Shown here one piece after another: positions 1 through 5,860 of a DNA stretch of 14,920 bases (position 1 is the first letter of the stretch; every line of letters begins with the position of its first letter). The position numbers and the translations under genes were made by a program. Source of the DNA: Thalassospira sp. UBA1131 (GTDB taxonomy: Bacteria; Pseudomonadota; Alphaproteobacteria; Rhodospirillales; Thalassospiraceae); assembly GCF_002311515.1 (NCBI RefSeq), contig NZ_DCAO01000120.1:78628-93547 (forward strand). Direction: 5' to 3'. Below the pieces are notes generated by a model that was given only the letters and a program-made list of their open reading frames with translations, was not told the origin of the DNA and did no database searches.

Positions 1-644
1 TCGCGCGCGACATAGGTAATCACCTGATCACGCGCGGTCAGCACCCGCCCATCGGGCAAGGTCAGGCTGGCTTGTGGATTTGGCTGACAGCGGTGGGTAT
101 CAATCCCGTCATGGCAGACGCCGATCTTGTGGTGATAGGCCGCGGGAAACGCCGATTTCTGCCATTTGGTTGGGCTGATGGCGGCATCAAGCTGATCAAG
201 TGTGGTCAGTTGTGTCGCATTGCGCACGCGAAGCTGGGCGCGTTTCGCCAACGTGATGTCATCATCAGGGTCAAAGCCAACGTCGCGTCCGGTGGCGTGA
301 TAATAATGTTCGCAATAACCGATCAGGGGTGTTTTGGGCAAGACGTCGCGGGCGAACATCATGCTGCCCCAACCAATATGGCCGTAAACAATGTCCGGTG
401 CGCCTTCTTCGCGCACAAGGCTTTCAAGGGTTCTGGCAGCCTTAAGTCCCACATCCTGATGATATTGCGCAAACGGTATGGCAGGCGGTGGGGCTGTGAC
501 AGGCTGGCGGAGTGTCCGGATACCGGGCAGGCGCACATTCATTGCTTCGCACAGGAAGGAAACCTGCCATCCGGCATCGGCCAGATGGCAGGCAAGATGT
601 ACAAACTGTCCCGGTCCATGACGATGAACGAGGACAATTTTCAT
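1..644 (-). CDS. Family 4 glycosyltransferase, N-terminal part (runs off left edge)
   Basis: An open frame of 214 codons starts at the ATG at 644-642 and continues past the window edge without a stop. The translation begins MKIVLVHRHGPGQF and contains a run reading GHIGWGSMMFARDVLPKTPL, then EHYYHATGRDVGFDPDDD, SPTKWQKSAFP and VCHDGIDT. These are hallmarks of the Glyco_trans_4_3 N-terminal domain of GT-B family 4 glycosyltransferases. The UDP-sugar-binding C-terminal half is outside the window, so donor and acceptor are unknown. Such enzymes act in the cytoplasm on surface polysaccharide or glycolipid. The start overlaps the stop of the upstream MarR gene (ATGA), so the two are probably co-transcribed and translationally coupled. 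An AGGAGG lies 13 bases upstream of the ATG, farther than usual, which fits coupling. Confidence 0.88.
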   Translation of the reverse strand, partial: MKIVLVHRHGPGQFVHLACHLADAGWQVSFLCEAMNVRLPGIRTLRQPVTAPPPAIPFAQYHQDVGLKAARTLESLVREEGAPDIVYGHIGWGSMMFARDVLPKTPLIGYCEHYYHATGRDVGFDPDDDITLAKRAQLRVRNATQLTTLDQLDAAISPTKWQKSAFPAAYHHKIGVCHDGIDTHRCQPNPQASLTLPDGRVLTARDQVITYVAR

Positions 645-1141
645 CGTCTGTTTCGTGCCTCCTGCACGGCGACGGACCCATTGATGGGAACACCCCCGTA
701 TCTGAGGGTTTGTGTCCAGAATTCTTCCAGTCTGCGTAACGTACGCAGCGCTGTCTCCATCTCCTGCTGGTCTTCAAGATTGTTGGTCAGGGCGTCGTGA
801 TATTCTTCGTGGAATTCGTGCAATGCCTGACAGAGTTCATGGCCCTTTTTGGTCAATTTCAAACGGGCAGAACGCCTGTCCCGTGCCATGACCTGACGTT
901 CGACATAGCCCGATTCCGCGAGCTGTTTAAGATTATAAGACGCGTTTGAACCCATATAGTGGCCACGATCAAGAAGATCGCGCACCGAGAGTTCATCTTC
1001 GCCAATGGTAAAAAGCAGCGCCACTTGCGCCGGGCTGATGTCATCCTTTCCGAGTCGAATGAGATCTACCCGTAACAAATCCGCAAACCGCCGATAGATC
1101 CGCTCGACGGTATTTGCCAGTTCAAGATGAGTGACGGTCAT
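641..1141 (-). CDS. MarR-family transcriptional regulator (LdtR-like)
   Basis: From the ATG at 1141 this gives 166 residues, a normal length for MarR dimers. The N-terminal helices (THLELANTVERIYRRF) lead into the winged helix: ISPAQVALLFTIGEDELSVRDLL, the recognition-helix region GHYMGSNASYNLKQLAESGYV, and the wing with the DRRSARLKLTKKG signature. The GSNASYN stretch resembles the LdtR-type subgroup of alphaproteobacteria, whose members control envelope genes. A GTG at 1204 would add 21 residues, but neither start has a good Shine-Dalgarno; I prefer ATG 1141 because the MTVTHLEL start matches where family members begin. It overlaps the downstream glycosyltransferase by 4 bp and is divergent from the secretion genes, so it may repress itself, the exporter, or both through the shared intergenic region. 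The ligand is unknown. Confidence 0.85.
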   Translation of the reverse strand: MTVTHLELANTVERIYRRFADLLRVDLIRLGKDDISPAQVALLFTIGEDELSVRDLLDRGHYMGSNASYNLKQLAESGYVERQVMARDRRSARLKLTKKGHELCQALHEFHEEYHDALTNNLEDQQEMETALRTLRRLEEFWTQTLRYGGVPINGSVAVQEARNRR

Positions 1142-1292
1142 GAGTTTCGATCCGTTATCTGGTCCCAAGCGAGAGTTGATGCCAAGGCGCGATTGCCCTG
1201 ACACAAATTTCGTATTGGGGAAGATAACAAGACGTTGTTCTTGAACAATTTTTCCGAACGCCTCTTTCTTCCCGCAGGTTTGCTCGTTGTCC

Positions 1293-1332
1293 GGAAGTAA
1301 TTCGAAAGTGTTTTTATTTTTGAATTACTTCC
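1293..1332. repeat. Perfect 11-bp inverted repeat in the divergent promoter region
   Basis: The arms GGAAGTAATTC (1293-1303) and GAATTACTTCC (1322-1332) are exact reverse complements separated by 18 bp, so their centres are 29 bp apart, near three helical turns. It sits between divergently transcribed marR and exporter genes, where no gene ends, so a terminator role is unlikely. It is a candidate operator for the MarR protein encoded alongside; that assignment is inference. A second, weaker pair, TCTAATCA (1354-1361) and TGATTAGA (1420-1427), lies closer to the exporter gene. Confidence 0.6.
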
Positions 1333-1340
1333 ATTGTTAA
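1311..1340 (-). promoter_or_regulatory. Candidate marR promoter overlapping the inverted repeat
   Basis: Read on the minus strand, TTAACA (1340-1335, five of six to the -35 consensus) is followed after 18 bp by TAAAAA (1316-1311, four of six to the -10 consensus). The right arm of the inverted repeat fills the spacer and the left arm falls near the expected transcription start (about 1304). This is the usual layout for a self-repressing regulator. The AT-rich context makes chance matches likely, so this is tentative. Confidence 0.3.
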
Positions 1341-1469
1341 TGTTTTTACATTGTCTAATCATCAACATGAGATCGACATATTTAATTTTATTGTAGATCA
1401 TCCTGTCATCGCAACTATGTGATTAGATTGCGGAAAAACTATGACTTTTGCTTAATTGGATGATTTTCG

Positions 1470-3284
1470 ATGCAATTTCGCCGCAAAAAGCTGGCAAAAC
1501 CGGTGGATTCGCCTGTGAATTCGCCCGTGAATGCGAAGGAAGCCCGGCCCGTACTTGATGCAAGATCGGTCATTCGCGAGGCCCGCTTTACGTTCGTGCG
1601 CGGGCTCGGATGGGCCGGTGTCATGAGCGGCTTCATCAATATCCTTCAACTTACCGTGCCGCTGTTCATGCTTCAGGTGCATGACCGCGTGATCAACAGT
1701 CAAAGCACCGATACCCTGCTGTTGCTTCTGGTGATCGCGGTCTGTGCGATCATTCTGTATGGCATCCTTGATTTCGTACGCGCGCTTGTCTTTCAGGAAA
1801 TGGCAAAGTCGCTTTTGCGCCGGTTGAACCTGCCGGCAATTTCGGCGGCCATGCGTGTGGCGCTTGAAAAAGGATCGCTGCACGGCACCCAGGTCCTGCG
1901 CGACCTTTCAGATCTGCGCAACTTCATCACCGGCACCACCATCGCCGCCCCGCTTGAAGCGATCTGGTCGCCGATTTTCCTTTTCGTGATGTTTGCCCTG
2001 CATCCCTATTACGGGATTGCCGGGCTGGTGGCGGTTCTGACCCTGATCGGGCTAAGCCTGCTCGGTGATATGATGGTCCGTCAGGTCACCAAGGAAGGAA
2101 CCGACGCCAATCTGCGCAATATCGGCGACATTGGGTCGACCGTTTCAAACGCCGAAGTCATCGAGGCAATGGGCATGATGCCAGCCCTCGCCCTGCGCTG
2201 GCGTCAGGCACAAATCCACGCCAGCGAATTGCTTGATGTCGGTAACGTGCGCAGCAAGGGTATGTATTCCATCACCCGCTCTGCCCGGTTTGGCATGCAG
2301 ATCATTGTTCTGGCCATGGGGGCCTACCTTGTCATTCAGGGCGAAACCACGCCCGGTGCCATGATCGGCGGGACCGTGATCATGGGGCGGCTGTTGCTGC
2401 CGTTTGATAATGTCACCCGCGACTGGCGGGCGTGGGTCGGGGCGTTTTCATCGTGGAAACGCATTCGATTGATGCTCGAAGAAAGCCAGTCCGAACGCGA
2501 AATCAAACCAACCCCGCGTTCCGAAGGCCCGCTGGTTGTCGATAATCTGGTCTATGCCGTCCCGGGGTCAAATGTGCCGGTTCTGCGCGGGATCAGTTTC
2601 GAACTGTCGCCGGGCGATATATTGGGTGTGGTCGGGCCTTCTGCCGCCGGGAAATCAACCCTTTCAAGATTGCTGGTTGGCACGGCAAAGCCTGCGACAG
2701 GCGGTGTCTATCTTGACGGGCATAATGCCTATCTGTGGGAGCGCGGATCATTTGGCGATATGGTCGGCTATCTGCCGCAATCGGTATCGCTTCTGAACGG
2801 CACCATCCGCGACAATATCAGCCGTATGCGCGACGCAAGCCCGCGCAAGGTGATCGAGGCTGCCCGTGCAGCCGGCGTGCATGAAATGATCGGTCGATTG
2901 CCGCTGGGCTATGACACGCCGATTGGTGCCGGGCGACATACCCTGTCTGGCGGGCAGCAACAACGCATTGCTTTGGCGCGTGCGCTTTATGGCTGGCCGC
3001 GTCTGCTGGTGCTTGATGAACCCAATGCCAATCTTGATGCCGAGGGCGAAGCATCCCTGATCCGTGCCGTGCGTCAGGCCGCGGATTCCGGTGCAATGGT
3101 GGTGCTGATCGCGCACCGTCAAAGCATCATGCAATATGCCAACAAGCTTTTGGTGATGCAGGACGGGCGGGTCAAACAGTTCGGCGAACGAACAGACGTG
3201 ATCCGTAATCTGTCCAATGAAAGCGACGACATCAAAAGCCTCCCCCCGGTAAAGCGTAAACATGAAAACGGAGGAGCGGCATGA
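1470..3284 (+). CDS. Type I secretion system permease/ATPase (PrtD family)
   Basis: This 604-residue inner-membrane ABC half-transporter powers export of a C-terminally signalled RTX substrate through a one-step channel. An N-terminal cytoplasmic tail (about 1-40, with a small VDSP/VNSP repeat) precedes a transmembrane domain with hydrophobic segments near 45-70, 82-102, 158-178, 180-200 and 275-312. The nucleotide-binding domain (about 355-580) has every catalytic element: Walker A GPSAAGKST (389-397), the Q-loop in LPQ (437), signature LSGGQ (492-496), Walker B LLVLDEP (512-518), D-loop NLD (521-523) and switch His 549. The phrasing RLPLGYDTPIGAGRHTLSGG is typical of PrtD transporters, and length is normal. 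No C39 peptidase domain is present. Ribosome binding is weak (GGATGAT upstream of ATG 1470). It overlaps the adaptor gene by 4 bp. The RTX protein downstream is the obvious substrate. Confidence 0.95.
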   Translation: MQFRRKKLAKPVDSPVNSPVNAKEARPVLDARSVIREARFTFVRGLGWAGVMSGFINILQLTVPLFMLQVHDRVINSQSTDTLLLLLVIAVCAIILYGILDFVRALVFQEMAKSLLRRLNLPAISAAMRVALEKGSLHGTQVLRDLSDLRNFITGTTIAAPLEAIWSPIFLFVMFALHPYYGIAGLVAVLTLIGLSLLGDMMVRQVTKEGTDANLRNIGDIGSTVSNAEVIEAMGMMPALALRWRQAQIHASELLDVGNVRSKGMYSITRSARFGMQIIVLAMGAYLVIQGETTPGAMIGGTVIMGRLLLPFDNVTRDWRAWVGAFSSWKRIRLMLEESQSEREIKPTPRSEGPLVVDNLVYAVPGSNVPVLRGISFELSPGDILGVVGPSAAGKSTLSRLLVGTAKPATGGVYLDGHNAYLWERGSFGDMVGYLPQSVSLLNGTIRDNISRMRDASPRKVIEAARAAGVHEMIGRLPLGYDTPIGAGRHTLSGGQQQRIALARALYGWPRLLVLDEPNANLDAEGEASLIRAVRQAADSGAMVVLIAHRQSIMQYANKLLVMQDGRVKQFGERTDVIRNLSNESDDIKSLPPVKRKHENGGAA

Positions 3285-4663
3285 CCCGTGTCATTAATCT
3301 TGAAGGCGGTGGCGCGGCACTCCCGGCCGAGGAACCGCAAGTCGCCTGGCACCAGATCCTCTCGGAAGAACGCGAAGCATCGCGCCAAAGCCTGCGCAAG
3401 CCGATCCTAGCCGGATTGTTCGTCATTGTGTTGGGCTTCGGCGGGTTCTTGACCTGGGGCTTTACCGCCGAACTCGATAGTGCGGCTGTTGCGACCGGCT
3501 CGGTGATTGTCGATTCCAAAAAGAAAGTCGTTAATCACTATGAGGGCGGCATCCTCAAACAGCTTCTGGTCGAGGAAGGCGAAAAAGTCACCGCGGGCCA
3601 GACCCTTGCCCTTCTTGATGGCACACGCAGCGAGTCGGAACTCGGTCAGTTGCGCGGCGAACGGTTTGGCCTGATGGCCAAGCTTGCCCGATTGCGCGCC
3701 GAACAGCGCGGGCAGGAAAACATCACCTTCCCACAGGAACTTCTCGCCAGTGACGAGGCCTATGTCGCCGATATCCTCAGCGATGAAAAACGCCTGTTTG
3801 CCAAGCGCAAGGAAGTCTATGCCGCCAAACGTGATGCCCAGGCCAAACAGATCGAACAGTTCGAGGCCGAAGCCGAGGCACTGGTCTCACAGATCAAGGC
3901 CCGCACACGTCAGGAAAAGCTCGTCGCCGAACAACTTCAGGGGATTCGCCAACTGGCCGAAAAGGGCTTTGCCACCCGCACCCAACTGGTCGAGATTGAA
4001 AATAACTGGTCTGATCTGGTCGGCGATATGGGCGAATTCAAAGCCCAGCGTGCTGCCGCCCAACAACAAAAGGCCGAAGCCGAGATCAATCTCGCCTCGA
4101 TCGAAATGGAATGGCAAAGCGATATCGCAACCGAAATTCAGGAAGCCCAGCTTGCGCTCAATGATGTCACCCAACGCATCCGCGCAAGTCAGGACGTGCT
4201 TGATCGCCTCGAAGTGCGTGCACCCCAGGCCGGAACGGTTGCCAATATCCAGATCAGGACCCCCGGTGGTGTTATCAGTCCGGCTGAACCGATCATGGAT
4301 ATCATCCCCGAAGATGAGCCACTGGTGATCGAAGCACGGATCAACCGACAGGATATCGACTCGGTCCAGGTCGGATCAAAGGCGCAAATTCGCCTGACCG
4401 CCTATAGTCAGCGTCGACTGGCCCCCCTGAATGGCGAGGTAAGCTATGTTGCGGCTGACCAAACCGTCGATGAACAGCGCGATGCGTCTTACTACATCGT
4501 GCGCGCAGCGATTGATCCGGCCGAACTGGCAAAACATGATGACATCAATCTGCGTCCGGGCATGCCAGCCAACATTCTGGTTCTGAAAACCCCGCGTAAG
4601 GCCATCGATTACCTGATTGATCCCATCACCCAAAGCATGGAAAAGGCCTTCCGCGAAGAGTAA
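3281..4663 (+). CDS. Type I secretion membrane fusion (adaptor) protein, HlyD/PrtE family
   Basis: This 460-residue periplasmic adaptor links the ABC transporter to a TolC-like outer-membrane channel. A short cytoplasmic N-terminus is followed by one membrane anchor at about 41-62. Next come a half lipoyl motif (about 68-115, with NHYEGGILKQLLVEEGEKV), a long charged coiled-coil hairpin (about 120-305), the returning lipoyl half LEVRAPQAGTVANI (about 310-323) and a C-terminal beta-barrel region with RPGMPANILVLKTPRKA. This is the standard order and length for the HlyD type I adaptor family. The start ATG overlaps the transporter's stop (ATGA) and is preceded by GGAGG. No TolC homologue is encoded in the window, so the outer-membrane component must come from elsewhere. 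The transcript ends in a strong terminator just downstream. Confidence 0.95.
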   Translation: MTRVINLEGGGAALPAEEPQVAWHQILSEEREASRQSLRKPILAGLFVIVLGFGGFLTWGFTAELDSAAVATGSVIVDSKKKVVNHYEGGILKQLLVEEGEKVTAGQTLALLDGTRSESELGQLRGERFGLMAKLARLRAEQRGQENITFPQELLASDEAYVADILSDEKRLFAKRKEVYAAKRDAQAKQIEQFEAEAEALVSQIKARTRQEKLVAEQLQGIRQLAEKGFATRTQLVEIENNWSDLVGDMGEFKAQRAAAQQQKAEAEINLASIEMEWQSDIATEIQEAQLALNDVTQRIRASQDVLDRLEVRAPQAGTVANIQIRTPGGVISPAEPIMDIIPEDEPLVIEARINRQDIDSVQVGSKAQIRLTAYSQRRLAPLNGEVSYVAADQTVDEQRDASYYIVRAAIDPAELAKHDDINLRPGMPANILVLKTPRKAIDYLIDPITQSMEKAFREE

Positions 4664-4692
4664 TCCTCCCCCCGCGAAATGTGGGTCGAACT

Positions 4693-4735
4693 AAGGGCCT
4701 TTCCCGGTTTTTTGCCGGATTGGCCCTTTTCTTTT
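4693..4735 (+). terminator. Intrinsic terminator after the exporter genes
   Basis: AAGGGCC (4693-4699) pairs with GGCCCTT (4722-4728), and an inner CCGG (4704-4707) pairs with CCGG (4715-4718) across a T-rich loop. A run TTTTCTTTT follows directly. It lies 30 bp after the adaptor stop and separates the exporter operon from the RTX gene. Confidence 0.85.
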
Positions 4736-4774
4736 CAAGTATAGATCGAATTTTGAACCAAATAATAAGTAAAA

Positions 4775-4804
4775 TTGAACTAGTATTCAGACAATAAATG
4801 TAAT
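4775..4804 (+). promoter_or_regulatory. Candidate promoter for the RTX gene
   Basis: TTGAAC (4775-4780, four of six to the -35 consensus) and TGTAAT (4799-4804, five of six to the -10 consensus) are separated by 18 bp in an AT-rich gap just after the terminator. An alternative is TTGACA at 4828-4833, a perfect -35, but the element 17 bp later (TACCCT) is poor. A separate promoter is required here because the terminator isolates the gene. Confidence 0.4.
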
Positions 4805-4886
4805 GAATCTCAAACTAAGTCATAATGTTGACAAAATAAAACCACGACAATACCCTCCAATGACAAAGTAAAAAAATATAGGATTT

Positions 4887-4992
4887 CTGAGTGGTCGTTT
4901 CCACGGGGCTCAGAACGTCCAGAGGGAACGGCCATCCTCTCGTGAGGGAAATATCCCCACGATGTCATTAATGTTGGGACACGAAGGAGGAT
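4887..4992 (+). promoter_or_regulatory. Structured 5' leader of the RTX mRNA with possible SD-sequestering element
   Basis: CTGAGTGG (4887-4894) can pair with CCA (4901-4903) and CTCAG (4909-4913), giving one hairpin with a bulge. CCTC (4936-4939) and GAGG (4944-4947) form a second around TCGT. ATCCTC (4934-4939) is also the exact complement of GAGGAT (4987-4992), which is the Shine-Dalgarno region of the RTX gene, so the second hairpin and SD masking are mutually exclusive. Pairing is visible in the sequence; regulation is inference. Confidence 0.35.
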
Positions 4993-4995
4993 TAC

Positions 4996-5790
4996 ATGGC
5001 AACTCTCGAAGGCGGCGCCTTTGATGATGCGCTTCTCGGATCTCGTTTCAGTGACGTCATTTTCGGACGTGGCGGAGACGATACAATCTTCGGACAAGGT
5101 AATGATGACGTGCTGTTTGGCGAAGAAGGCGATGATGTCTTGTTCGGCGGATCGGGCGACGATGTTGCCGTTGGTGGCGAAGGTGATGATGTCCTGTTCG
5201 GTGGATCGGGTGACGATGCACTGATCGGGGGCGACGGCAGCGACCTGATGATGGGTGGCTCCGGTGAGGATGTTCTGTCAGGGGGTGCGGATTCCGACAT
5301 CCTGCTTGGCGGTTCAGACAATGACGTTCTCGACGGCGGATCAGGCAATGATGTCCTGATTGGCGGTGCAGGCGACGATATCGTTCTCGGCGGTGGCGGA
5401 GACGATGTCATGCTTGGCGGTTCTGGAGACGATGTGCTTCAGGGCGGCGAGGGTGATGACCTGATGCTTGGCGGCTCCGGGGATGATGTCCTCGAAGGCG
5501 GCGCAGGCGATGACATCATGTCTGGTGGTTCCGGTGCAGACACCTTTGTCTTCTCCGGCGGCGGCGGCAACGACGTCGTACTCGACTTCCAGGCTGGCGA
5601 AGACATGCTTTCCATTAGCAGCAACATCAACGACACCGGCATCGCAAGTGCCGATGATGTCGCTGCGCGTGCAACGCAGGTCGGTGCCAACACCGTCATC
5701 GATCTTGGCAATGGGGATTCCATCACCCTCAACAATGTCGATGCCGAAGACGTACAGGACGATCCGGACAGCTTCTTTAGCGTCCAGTAA
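4996..5790 (+). CDS. Short RTX calcium-binding protein, predicted type I secretion substrate
   Basis: A 264-residue acidic protein with no N-terminal signal peptide. After nine leading residues, positions 10-180 are 19 consecutive nine-residue RTX units of the type DDVLFGGSG with no insertion. Such units wind into a Ca2+-loaded parallel beta-roll that folds outside the cell. The tail (about 181-264) carries ADTFVF, NDVVLDFQAGEDML, TVIDLGNGDSITL and a DDPDSFFSVQ end, resembling the C-terminal regions that type I systems recognise. There is no enzymatic, lipase, protease or toxin domain, so a structural, scaffold or Ca2+-dependent surface role is more likely than toxicity. I counted about 50 Asp and 9 Glu against only 3 Arg, and no Lys, Cys, His, Tyr or Trp. 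A strong AAGGAGG six bases before the ATG suggests high expression. It lies directly after the exporter genes but is transcribed separately. Confidence 0.93.
   Translation: MATLEGGAFDDALLGSRFSDVIFGRGGDDTIFGQGNDDVLFGEEGDDVLFGGSGDDVAVGGEGDDVLFGGSGDDALIGGDGSDLMMGGSGEDVLSGGADSDILLGGSDNDVLDGGSGNDVLIGGAGDDIVLGGGGDDVMLGGSGDDVLQGGEGDDLMLGGSGDDVLEGGAGDDIMSGGSGADTFVFSGGGGNDVVLDFQAGEDMLSISSNINDTGIASADDVAARATQVGANTVIDLGNGDSITLNNVDAEDVQDDPDSFFSVQ
5023..5535 (+). repeat. 19-unit, 27-bp RTX-coding tandem array
   Basis: Nineteen in-frame 27-bp units encode the nonapeptide repeats. Protein spacing is perfectly regular, but the DNA units differ mainly at third positions. The array is therefore kept by selection on the protein rather than by very recent amplification. 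Confidence 0.85.
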
Positions 5791-5801
5791 TCCGTTGGCG
5801 G

Positions 5802-5825
5802 CGTCCGCAGCTTCGGCTGCGGGCG
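5802..5825 (+). other. UUCG-capped hairpin between RTX gene and glycan operon
   Basis: CCGCAGC (5805-5811), loop TTCG (5812-5815) and GCTGCGG (5816-5822) form a perfect 7-bp stem. C-G, G-C and a G-U pair outside extend it to 10 bp (5802-5825). The C(UUCG)G tetraloop is exceptionally stable. No T-run follows, so it is not a standard intrinsic terminator; it could be a 3' end protector for the abundant RTX mRNA, a pause or a processing site, attenuating read-through into the next gene 35 bp downstream. Confidence 0.65.
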
Positions 5826-5860
5826 ACCCGTCCTGAACTTCAAGTTAGTGAAAGATTGTC

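Larger units (their letters stand above)
1205..1469. promoter_or_regulatory. AT-rich divergent intergenic region
   Basis: No credible gene lies in this stretch, whose AT content from about 1290 to 1460 is far above that of the flanking genes. It must hold promoters for marR (minus) and the exporter operon (plus). I see no strong sigma-70 site on the plus strand; TTTACA at 1345-1350 is a possible -35 but no good -10 follows it. Two short direct CATTGT elements (1332 and 1349) lie between the inverted repeat and the exporter gene. Confidence 0.55.

Noticed and set aside
72..800. Plus-strand open frame of 242 codons across the left edge
   Set aside because: It is antisense to the family 4 glycosyltransferase and the end of marR, both with clear family motifs; its own translation looks like no protein family.
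1142..1204. GTG start giving marR a 21-residue extension
   Set aside because: No ribosome site and family members begin near MTVTHLEL; kept only as an alternative.
4810..5097. Minus-strand open frame of 95 codons over the RTX leader
   Set aside because: It covers the leader and start of the RTX gene, has no recognisable motif and no supporting ribosome site.
4992..5411. Minus-strand open frame rich in Pro and Ser
   Set aside because: It is the antisense shadow of the RTX repeats; the regular SSPxPP pattern is the reverse reading of GGxGDD codons.
5023..5535. Regular 27-bp repeats as a possible CRISPR or non-coding satellite
   Set aside because: Units are contiguous with no spacers, keep one reading frame and vary at third positions, as expected for an RTX-coding array.
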